From positions 62,001 through 126,000 of the forward strand of contig JAIQDT010014612.1 of NCBI GenBank assembly GCA_021521415.1: a stretch of 64,000 bases of DNA. The letters are read 5' to 3'. Shown in pieces: positions 54,660 through 64,000 of this stretch. Position 1 is the stretch's first letter; each line of letters begins with the position of its first letter. The notes beneath the pieces were generated by a model, which saw only the letters and a program-made list of their open reading frames with translations, ran no database searches and was not told where the DNA came from. The translations under genes and the position numbers were made by a program. The stretch is from Bidens hawaiensis (Eukaryota > Streptophyta > Magnoliopsida > Asterales > Asteraceae).

Positions 54660-57607
54660 ATGGCTGCTGTTGATGGTGCTAGAGGTGCTGGTGGCGATGA
54701 CGGGGGAGATAATCAGAGACAATTCTTCCCGGGTCACAATATGTATATCACCTTAGACCCGGAAGCGAACGGAGTTGAAGATTACCGCGAGATAATCACT
54801 TTCCTCCTTCGCTCGAGGATATTCCACGCAATCACTACGACTCTGCCGATTTCCTTACCCAATATTGAGGATTTTTGCAGACGGTGGAATACTATTGCCG
54901 CGTTGAGCCCCCTGTTATGCGAGCAACCATCAACAATCAAGAAGTTAAGTTCTCGTCTGAACAAATTCGGGTGGCTTTACGTTTTGGAGAGGAGACTAGG
55001 GATGACCCTACAGAGTTTGTTGCTCCGTTCCGCGATGGAGCATTTCTACGAATGGGCTATTCTGGTCCATTGGGCGATACACAACGGAGGAAGGGTTTCC
55101 TAGTTGATCAGTGGCGCTTCCTCATGCACGTAATGATTGTCTGCATGTCTGGGAGGAAGGCGGGCACTGATGGTATGGGTGCGACCATGCAGTCAGCAAT
55201 GACTGCTCTGACTTATAACAAATGTTATAGCTTTAGTCAGATGGTCTTTTATGAGATCGATAGACAGAGGAGAGCGATGGCTCGTGAAAGGTTCAACATG
55301 TATCCAAGATTCATTCAGATGATCTTGAATCATGTTGCTCCCACGTTGCCTCAACGACGTCCAATAAGATACGTGGAGAGTGTGAGCAAACGTATCTTCG
55401 CTCAATGCCGAACATCCAGCGCGAGGAGCAAGCCTGAACTGCGTCCAAGGCATACTCCACTCTTTGGGTACTTAATAAACCCGGGGTATGTGCCAGCTCG
55501 TGGGGATGAGTTCAGAGACCCGGCACCACAACAGGCAGGAGCATCTCAAGCTATACCTGCTGCTCCTGTTGTGTCACCGGAGGAGGAAGTGGACATTGAT
55601 GCAGAATTCGGAGGTCAAGGATTCTTCGATATGGATCGGGTGGATCCAGAGGAGAACGTTCAGATCCCAGTTGAACGTGTCTCGACTGTGCGTGTTACTA
55701 GAGCTGCTACGACGGTGGCTGACTCAGATCTTGATGATGTTATGGATGAGGCGAGAAGGATGTTGGTGACTCAAGAGAGGACGTTTGGGAAGAGAAAGAG
55801 GACAGATGATGATAGTGAGTCAGAAGAAGAAGAGGATATTCACAAGTTGATTAGACGTTCAAGACGGGAAAGGACAGGTGCAGGTATGGGAGCTGGAGAG
55901 ACTTCAAGAGTTGTACGTTTCGCTCCGCCCGCCATGTCAGGTATGTCGATTGTTCCTACATCACTACAGGTCACAAGTTTAAGCGCCGCGGATGTTCCCG
56001 TGGTGGCTACATCATCAGCTTTCGGCATTCCATCCACTACTTTCCAGATGACGACTCCGGAGATTGTGTCTTTACCACCTCCAACGCTTACTCCTTCAGA
56101 GGTGGTTGCACAATTTGTTGAGTCGACAGTCGTTGCAACTGCAGGGTTGTCGGTCACGATACCATCTGCGGTTACGTCCACAACTGCTTCTGATGTCCCG
56201 GATTCATTCGAAATCCCTTCTCAGTATACTCAAGACATATCTCACGTGAGGTTCAATTTCGATGCAACCCTATCAGACTCGGAGAGAATAGCTGCACTTG
56301 AGCGGGTCGTGGCAGAGCAATCCAGAATCAATCTTATCCAGACCCAGGCTATTCAGCGCCTAGTAGCAGAAAATCAACTACAGTCGTCCCTCCTGATTGA
56401 ACATGGGAAAATTATAGATGCTATGAAGGAGTTCTTGGCATCTCAGGGGGAGATGAGCTGTAAAGGCGACGAGCTCAGGACAAAGAAAAAGAATGACAGA
56501 GACGATGATCCCAATGCATCGAAAGGTGCAGGTGGTGAGTTGCCAAGAACTACTCAAGCTCTTGGGACTTCCACAGCTCAGGGGGAGTCTGCAGGTGCGG
56601 CTGGCAGTTCTGGTGGTGATGAGGTGGTGATGGTTGATGATGAAGAAATGGGAGATGATGTGATTGATGCATTGAAAGAATTAGATGATGATATGTTTAG
56701 TGATGATGTGTTGTTTGATGATGATGTGCTGCCAATTGAGGAGATTGAGAAGATTGGCGCACAGATTGTGATTGAAGAAGATGTTGAAGAAGGTGAAATA
56801 GTAGAAGAGAATGTGGAGCATGACATTCCAGGTGTGGAGAAAGCAGATATGGGTAATGAGACAGTAATCGATGAGACTGAATGGGAAGAGCAGCCTAGGT
56901 GGAAGGAAGGCTATGCTCAGTGGTTCGTCAAAACGAAGAAACCGGCGGTCCCTACAATGTTTAAGAAGAGTTACAATATTAAAGGCTATGCTGAAGCGAA
57001 GAAAGGGATTATTTGCTGGATCTATGATGAGCAGTTGAAGCTCTTTGTGATTAAACGGTATGACGGCGTTCAGTATTTTAAAAGAATGTTAAGGTCGTTG
57101 AATACACTGCCGGAATGTGAAGTGAAAGACTTAGCCAGATTGGGGTTAATCAATCGAAATGACGATAATATGGCTAGAGTCATTGGGAAAATTGTATGAA
57201 AAGAGAGTATAAAAGAGAAGAAGTTTGAGCTGTTGAAACCGCAGAAGGGAAAACTTGTTGAAGACAAGGATAGAGGTTTGAGAGCTGATGGAAAACCTTG
57301 GATGGTCATGAAGTATAAACCGATCCGGTGTTTGAAAGAAGTACCGATGAAGCTTATGCCCAAGGATGTGCTTAAAGACCTAAAGTGGTGGTTTGTGGAT
57401 TGTGAGACAGCAGAGGCAGTGATGGAAGACGAGGATGAACAAGAGCTCCTAAGAGTTTACGATCCGATGCATTTGGTAAACTTATCGCAAGCTGATCTGC
57501 AGGTGCTCAATGAGAAGAAAATCTTTTATATTCCTGCTTGGAAGGACGAAGCGAGGAAGTATCAAAGAGTTGTGTCAGTTTGTGTTAGAGAAGGAGTGCA
57601 TGCGTGA
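54660..57607 (+). pseudogene. accessory ORF of the inner copia element (about 980 codons, two breaks)
   Basis: Starts MAAVDGARGAGGDDG at 54660. A one-base shift near 54872 moves to the frame that is open to 57199; a TGA at 57197-57199 interrupts and the same frame goes on to 57607. The N-terminal domain (to about residue 240) has VEYYCRVEPPVMRATIN, SSEQIRVALRFG, VDQWRFLMHVMIVCMSGRK and TYNKCYSFSQMVFYEI, a pattern seen in post-pol ORFs of plant SIRE-like elements. Next come a basic, nuclear-signal-like GKRKRTDDDSESEEEED and RRSRRER (about residues 375-405), a Ser/Thr/Pro-rich part, a heptad region LERVVAEQSRINLIQTQAIQRL, a strongly acidic part and a basic end. No signal peptide or membrane helix, so an envelope role is unlikely; a nuclear or nucleic-acid-binding role is a guess. 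Preceded by its own promoter-like module. Confidence 0.75.
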
Positions 57608-57678
57608 AGATACAAGATTGAAGATTACAAGACAAGTGCTTAAAGATCAAGATATGAAGCTACTGCCAAGGGGGAGTC
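57608..57678 (+). other. polypurine tract, inner copia
   Basis: GCCAAGGGGGAGTC ends at 57678, directly before the 3' LTR; typical of SIRE-like elements. Confidence 0.92.
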
Positions 57679-58104
57679 TGTTGGTGCATAATGTCAGTAG
57701 TTCATAGTCTAGTGTCTGTAATCGAGTCTGTAATGTTTAATTATGTTTTGTATGTTTAAGCGAAGTTACTGACAAGTTCGCTTAACAGGCGAACTTGTTA
57801 GTCAAGCGAAGTTATGGACAACTTCGCCTGAACATGCCAGGCGAAGTTGTCATGTATAAATAGTCCTAGGTTACGGCTGTTTGTAAAATTAATCAGTTGT
57901 TCGTGTTAGTTTGTTCGAGTTGTTACGAGAGCTGTAACGTGTGTCTGTAATAGTGATATCGTATCACGTGTTTGAGTTATTATATAACGTGTGTTCGTTT
58001 CGTGTGTTCGTGTGATTCGTGTTCTATACTCGTAACGATCTACGCAGGGATTCCGCACCTGAGTTGATCGAGATATCTCGTGCGATCCGTCCAGGGAACC
58101 TACA
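57679..58104 (+). mobile_element. 3' LTR of the inner copia element
   Basis: 426 bp, two differences from the 5' LTR by eye. The target repeat ATTGA follows at 58105-58109, then the outer gag resumes. Confidence 0.97.
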
Positions 58105-58109
58105 ATTGA

Positions 58110-59872
58110 TATGCAATAACAATCAAGCAAATCTGGAAATGTTTGGCTTAACTGAGAATTTTCAAGATGCAAGTGGAAGCGAACTATCTTCTGACAAGAC
58201 TCTGAGTCTGATTCTGATGACTCGTGTGCAAAACTTCCAACTACTTTTGCTTGTATGGCCTAAGTTAGATTCCTTGAAAAATCACAATGACTGTTTAGTG
58301 AAAGAAATTGCTTCACTAAAGGATACTTATCGATAATCTTTGGAATCTCAAATGAGATCTCATGAGAAGATTGAAGCCTTGTCGACAAGTAACCATGATC
58401 TCAGAGCTGAGTTATCTGTTAAAATGACTATTAATGATAAAAAGTTTCAAGAAATTTTGAAACATAGATCAAAGATAACCGAGCTTGAAAATGAGGTTCT
58501 TGAGTTAAAGAACAAATTAGGAAAATTCGGAAACTATTCTTTTTTGCTAAACGAAATAATTGAAGTATCCGGAAAGCAAAAAGATTCAAAGAAAGGTATA
58601 GTTTTTGTTGAAATTCCACCACCTTTTCAGAATGATTACAAACCAAATCCTTTTGCTAGAAAAAAAGAGGATGTGATTGTTAAAGAAATTGTGATTTCAG
58701 AAAAATTAAAATCTGTTAAACCTGAAACTGTTAAAACCCAATCTACAACTCAAAAACCTCATGTTCAAAGCAACAAAGTTTTTTTTGAAAATGTTGATAA
58801 AGTCATTATTGAGGATGTGTTCGAACCTGAAATAATACACAAGAACAAGAACATTCCAAGTTCTAATCACATACTTTGTGAACCTCATGAATTTGAGGAG
58901 GCTGTGTATGGTTCACACACAACTCAGGTGAAATAAGAAAATCATGTTAAGGTCAAACCAGTGAAAGCTAAGAAACCAGAAAAGCATAAAATTTCTGATG
59001 AGGATTTGTTGTGTTTCATCAATCCAAATATTTCCAAGTCATCAACTGGTCGTGTGTTTAAATTAAAAGGAATCGATACGATGTTCACTGAGAAAGACAT
59101 TCCAATTAGTATCATTAAACCGGAACTGAATAAAAGTGTTTTTCACAATGAAACCTCCAAGATTCAAGACCTTGAACGTCAGTATGCTCAAGCTAAAACA
59201 TCAGTTACATATGACCCCTTGACTAAAGCTAAGCAAGTCATAAAACATGCTAAGAAAGTTCAGTTTGTAAAATCGACTGGAACCGATACTTTGCAAAGCT
59301 TTTCAAACTGTTCTAACCTAGATTTTTATTTGAGAAAGAAATCGGGTTCATATGATGATTTAGCTAAGAGCTTTACCAAGAACGTGAGTCATCATCCTTC
59401 TATGTTATATGTTACCGCTAAACCTCAAAACGACCATGTGGACATGCGAAGCTGCTTTCTTTGCGGTCAACAAGGTCATGTTGTGAGAAACTATGGACAG
59501 AAGAGATCTCAGAATCTTCATCCATTTGTCAAAGATCTATCAAAACCAGTTCCTTTGATAAAAGAAATTCTGAAATGACCTGTTTCGTATGATGATGATA
59601 CTCACATCATGTTCTCAAACGTGAATCCTCTAAAGGTAGTTCATGTGAATGAAACTTATGGTCAAGTTAAACCAAAGTTTATTCCAACTGAATCGTTATG
59701 CAAAAATGTGAACTCAAATGTCGTTCAAGCTACTTATTTAAGACGAATGTCTAAGAAACCTGTAACTTATTCTCAAGTTGCTGAACAACAGTTGAATTCA
59801 ATCAAGTTTAATGTTACTCATGGAAACCAAACGGTGCCCAAGACTGATGCCTGGGCTGCCTTTTTGAACTAA
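58110..59872 (+). pseudogene. gag: outer copia gag, second part
   Basis: Continues in the frame of 44297-45707. Acid/Lys-rich coiled-coil segments (KSKITELENEVLELKNKLGKF type at 58450-58530), stops at about 58334 and 58934 and 59576. A second zinc knuckle, CFLCGQQGHVVRNY, has its last Cys changed to Tyr. Ends at TAA 59870-59872. The two-knuckle layout with a coiled coil between matches the inner gag, though the sequences are quite diverged. Confidence 0.85.
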
Positions 59873-59894
59873 TCATTTTCTTATGTGTATAGGG

Positions 59895-61905
59895 TACTCC
59901 AAGACCATTTCTTGTGAAAACTGGATTATAGACGGCGGATGTTCTCGTCATATTACTGGAATCTCGACCAATTAACCAATGTGAGAAATATTCAAGGGGG
60001 TTATGTGGCGTTTGCTGGGAATTCTGGGGGTATGATTACACAAGAAGGTGATGTTTCAAATGGTTACATTACGTTTGAAAAAGTTAATTACTGTGACAAG
60101 GTAGACCATAAATTATTAAGTGTGTCGCAAATATGTGACAAGAAATACACTACAATATTTACCGATAAAGAATGTCTGATTCTAAAACCGGGATATGTGA
60201 TTCCCGAGGACATGATTATCATGAGATCACCTCGATGAAATGATATTTATGTCTTAAATATGAGTTCTAAAGTATCAACATCTATTGAAACATTTTTTGT
60301 CTCAAAAGCAACTGAGAAAGACTCTATTCTATGGTATCGTAGAATGGGTCACATTCATGTTCGTAAGATGTGGCAAATGACCTAGTTGAAGGTGTGTCTT
60401 TGAAGAATTATAAGTTATCCGACCATCGTATTACTTGCAAAAAGGGCAAACAGAAGAAAAAGTCACGTCCTTCTAAGTAATTGAACTCTATTGATACTCC
60501 TCTTGGGCGACTTCATATGGATCTTTTTGGTCCAGTGAATCGTGCAAGTATCTCTGGAGATTGGTATTGCCTGGTAGTTACCAATGATTATTCAAGATAC
60601 TCATGGGTCTTATTTATGAGTTCGAAAGATCAAACACCTGTTCTTGTTCAGAATTTAATCACTAACATCGAATCACTATACAAGCAGAAAGTGAGGAGAA
60701 TTCGAAGTGACAATGGTACTGAATTTAAGAATACTGTATTGGACTTCTTTTGTTTACAAAAGGGAATTCATCGAGAATACAGTGCACCATACGTACCACA
60801 ACAAAACGGTGTTGCTGAGCGAAAGAACAGAACTTTGATTGAAGCTGCAAGAACAATGCTTGCTGATTCAATGCTTCCAGTCCAATTTTGGAATGAGGCG
60901 GTGAATAATGCGTGTTATATGCTCAATCGAGTTCTAACTGTTAAGAGACTCAAGAAGACAAGTTATGAACTGTTGAATAATCGAAAGCCTAACTTAAAGC
61001 ACTTGGAACCTTTTGGGTGTCCTTGTACGATGTTGAAAAAGGATGTGGATAAGTTTCATGAAAAATCCATTGAGGGGTATTTTTTGGGTTATGCTTCTCC
61101 AAAGAAACGGGTATTTAACTTCACGTCTGGTTGTGTTGAGGAATGGTACCATGTGGACTGTCAAAAGTACACCACACCTCCTCAAAGGAAAGGTCCCGAC
61201 TGGATATTTGACTATGATGGCTTATATAATTCATTTACACCAACAACTGATCAACCAGATGAAGACTTGATTCGTGCTTACTTTGAAGAACAACTGGTAA
61301 TTCCAAGATTTTCAAGTTCTAATGATGTTGAAGCTCCAACCGATGCTCCAACTGAAGATCTTGATAATGATTCTCCAGTTCTCTTTGATAATGCATCTAC
61401 TTCTTCTAATGATACTCCAGTTGTTGATCAAGTTATTGAACTTGATAGTGATGATTCATCACAGGAGCTGGGAGAACATTACACTAATTTATTAGAAAAT
61501 GTTGTTGTTCCTGAGAATCCCACTCTTAGGATTCATAATTATCATCCGAAAGAAAACATTATTGGAGAACTTGATGTGGGCGTTCTAACACGTCATCAAG
61601 TTGCTTCGTCAAGTGAAAATAATGTACTGTGTGCTTATGCAGATTTACACTCGTGTGGAATTGTAAATCTTGCTAAATTCACTTGCTTTCTATCCCAAGT
61701 GGAGCCAACGACTCCTCGTATGGCACTTCAAGATCCTTCTTGGGTAGAAGCCATGCAAGAAGAATTACAGCAGTTTGCACGTTTTGGTGTTTGGGATCTT
61801 ATCGACAAACCTGTTAGAGTCAAAAAGGCGATTCCGACTAAGTGGGTATATAAATATAAGAAAGACGATCATGGGGTGATGATTACATCAGCAAGAGGGT
61901 ATTGA
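59895..61905 (+). pseudogene. pol: outer copia protease and integrase
   Basis: The protease begins WIIDGGCSRHITG (DSG changed to DGG at about 59931), with a frameshift near 59960 into 59939-60238 (YVAFAGNSGG, LLSVSQICDKKY). A stop at 60236 and a frameshift near 60375 break the zinc region (YRRMGHIHVRKM). From 60481 a 474-codon stretch is open: LHMDLFGPVNRAS, RSDNGTEFKN, PQQNGVAERKNRTL (Asp, Asp, Glu present), then the acidic linker and the start of RT (DPSWVEAMQEELQQF, PTKWVYKYKKDDHG). Confidence 0.88.
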
Positions 61906-63217
61906 CTACACTGAAGTATATGCTCCGGTTGCAAGATTGGAGTCCATACGAATCTTTCTGGCCTACGCAGCTTACAAGAACATAAAAGTCTATCAAATGG
62001 ATGTTAAAAGTGTTTTTTTCAATGGTGAATTACACGAGGAAGTGTTTGTGTTACAGCCTCCGAGTTTTGAAGACCCTGATTATCTTGACCAAGTTTATCG
62101 CTTAAACAAGGCATTATACGGTCTACATCAAGCCCTGAGAGCTGGGTATGGCACGCTCGCCGACCATCTGACAGATAATGGTTTCAAACGTGGGACTGTT
62201 GACTGAACTTTGTTCTACAAACACATTGGTGATGATCTTCTCCTCGTTCAGATTTATGTTGATGGCATTATGTTTGGGTAAACAAACGACACGTTAGGTA
62301 AGGAATTCGAAAAGTCAATGCAAACCAAGTTCGAAATGAGTTTGATGGGAGAGATGAACTTCTTTTTAGGGTTGTAGGTTCATCAGCCTGTGAAAGAAAT
62401 CTTCATTCACCAGACTAAATACGTGAACGATTTCTTGAGCCGATTCATGATTACTGCCAGAAAAACCCCTTCTACTCCTCTCCCCATGGGTCACAATTTA
62501 TCACCGGATGAATTGAAGGATATTGTCGATCCTACCCTATATCGAGCTATGATTGGTTCTTTGATGTATCACACTGCTTCTCGACCCGACATAATGTTTG
62601 TTGTTTGTTTATGTGCTAGGTACCAAGCTAGTCCCTGAGTGACTCACCTGGCAGCGGTCAAGCGTATTCTTCAATATCTGAGGGGCAATCCAGACACCGG
62701 ATTATGGTACCCCAATGACGATACATTTTATCTTACCGCTTATTCTGACTCAAACTATGGAGGATGCAAGATTAACTTCAAGTCTACCATAGCAGGATGT
62801 CAATTCTTAGGAAACTGGCTTGTTTCCTGGCAGTGTAAGAACCAGACAACGGTCTCCACTTCAACCGCTGAAGCTGAGTATATTGCAGCCTCGAGTTGCT
62901 GTTCCCAAGTTTTATGGATACAACAACATCTTCGCGACTATGGTTTGAAGTTTCTTACTACTCCCATTTTAATTGATAATTCTGCTGCCATTAGCAACAC
63001 CAAAAATCCCGTACAACACTCTAAAATGAAGCATATCGAAATTCGATATCATTTCATACAGGATTGCTTTGAAAAGAAATTAATTGATCTTTAGAAAGTA
63101 CATACCGATTTTCAAAAAGCAGACTTATTTACCAAAGCATTTGACAAAACGAGTTTTCAATTCTTGCTTGGTTTAAATGGCTTAAAGACCCTTGCTGATA
63201 TCCTTAAACTAGGATAA
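61906..63217 (+). pseudogene. pol: outer copia reverse transcriptase and RNase H
   Basis: About 45 bp encoding the RLVxxGFxQ part are deleted at about 61887-61890, which shifts the frame. Then LESIRIFLAYAAYKNIKVYQMDVKSVFFNG, LNKALYGLHQALRAGY. The catalytic box reads YVDGIMFG (second Asp to Gly, 62264-62266). Stops at about 62204, 62279, 62375 and 62637. RNase H from 62639: AYSDSNYGGC, AEAEYIAASSCCSQVLW, LIDNSAAISN. Ends at 63217. Clearly inactive. Confidence 0.9.
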
Positions 63218-64000
63218 CTATCTTTATTTTGAGTTTATTTTCACTTTAAATTTTATTTTGGTTTTTAGGGGGTGAAAATAGAAAATACAAAAAGATTATG
63301 CTTTCGTTTGTATAGATAAAACCCAAAAACATTAAAAAAATTAAAATTCAAAAATAGTGTGTTTTCATGTTTTTAATTTTCATGTCTTTATGTTTTAAAA
63401 TTTTGAAAAATCCAAAAACATCTTAAAAATTGAAAATACAAAAAGATTGTGAAATTCTTAGTTTTTATTTATAAGAAAATTTGAAAAATCAAAAAGATTG
63501 TAAATTTCTTGTTTATACAGAAAAATCCAAAAAAGGCAAAAAGATTGTGTTTTAAGTATGTATAGAGAAAATCCAAAAAGATTTTTGCTTACGTTCGTTG
63601 AAAATTATGTCAATTACTCCTATTTGAAGGACATGTACTCGTATATGTTTGGTCTTGATAATTTCTTGTAAATACTCGAGATAGCCATTTACCTGACATT
63701 GAAAAGTAATTGGGGCGTTCGTTATGCTTTTTACTTTATTTTCTCGCTGAAAATTATGTCGGTTATTTAAGTTTGTAGAGCATGCTTGCGTGTTTTGGTC
63801 ATGTTATCTACTTGTATATTGATAGGATAGCCATTAATCTATAGACTGAAAGTAACTGGGGTGATTAAATTCATTTTTGTTTTATGCTCCTCAAAATTTT
63901 AAGTTTTTGAAGCAAAAAGAGAAAATGATAGTACATTGATTGTTTGACCCCAAATCCAGCAACAAATAAGCTTAAAAGACTGAGTGCTTAATCATTGGTG
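63218..64000 (+). other. outer copia post-pol region with two conserved blocks
   Basis: 63230-63590 has repeated AAAATCCAAAAAGATTG-like units. Two blocks at about 63592-63725 and 63748-63880 read GAAAATTATGTC...TTTGGTC or TTTTGGTC...GATAGCCATT...GGGG(C/T)G, the same order as in the inner element. No accessory ORF start is seen before the window ends. Confidence 0.65.

Larger units (their letters stand above)
45708..58104 (+). mobile_element. inner SIRE-like Ty1/copia element, complete and young
   Basis: LTRs 45708-46133 and 57679-58104, both 426 bp, TGTTGG...CCTACA, target repeat ATTGA (45703-45707 and 58105-58109). By eye the LTRs differ at two positions (near 45880/57851 and 46064/58035). 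Order: LTR, primer site, leader, gag, pol, post-pol block, internal promoter, accessory ORF, polypurine tract, LTR. Length 12397 bp. Confidence 0.97.
42779..64000 (+). mobile_element. outer SIRE-like Ty1/copia element (runs off the right edge)
   Basis: 5' LTR 42779-43291, primer site, gag (44297-45707 and 58110-59872), pol (59895-63217) and post-pol to the window end. The 3' LTR is outside. A complete second copia element is inserted in gag with the target repeat ATTGA. Two zinc knuckles in gag and the post-pol region fit the SIRE/Maximus group. Coding regions have many stops. Confidence 0.88.

Noticed and set aside
54660..57607. envelope gene of a copia retrovirus-like element
   Set aside because: No signal peptide, no membrane helix, and the basic and acidic parts fit a nuclear or structural protein better.

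Overview
This window is plant nuclear DNA made almost entirely of nested retrotransposons. I found no convincing host gene, rRNA gene or functional tRNA gene. The element types (Athila-like and Tekay-like Ty3/gypsy, SIRE-like Ty1/copia, an RTE LINE) and the A+T-rich background point to a eudicot. The LTR, primer-site and post-pol features resemble those I associate with Asteraceae, but that is an inference I cannot check here.

Layout. (1) 1-6590: the 3' part of a minus-strand Athila-like element, with an LTR at the left edge and three accessory genes (a, b, c), each near GC-rich palindromes. (2) 6671-7891: a truncated LTR (copy A). (3) 7892-40352: one plus-strand Athila-like element split by insertions. 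A solo LTR (copy B, 8259-10546, repeat TGAGG) and a minus-strand Tekay-like element (10629-20439, repeat TCAAC) lie in its gag. A plus-strand Tekay-like element (24891-36705, repeat CAGGC) lies after its integrase and itself carries a 5'-truncated RTE LINE (about 27227-29920). The Athila 3' LTR is 38651-40352. (4) 40797-42778: a third LTR copy (C), cut by a SIRE-like copia element that starts at 42779 and runs off the right edge. Inside its gag sits a second, young SIRE-like element (45708-58104, repeat ATTGA, two 426-bp LTRs with two differences by eye).

Most coding regions are pseudogenes with stops or frameshifts. Exceptions are the LINE reverse transcriptase (no internal stop) and a gag-pol in the young copia that is open except for a few stops.

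The most interesting pattern is regulatory. In four different retroelement families a family-specific array of short perfect dyads (arms 6-12 bp) ends 7-21 bp upstream of a TATA box. In two families the same dyad plus TATA module recurs inside the element in front of accessory genes, as if the LTR promoter and accessory genes form one regulon. Other unexplained structures: tRNA-like units with A box, B box and T-run inside Tekay-type LTRs, a conserved candidate intron in those LTRs, a covarying hairpin before the polypurine tract, and a duplicated conserved block just after copia pol.
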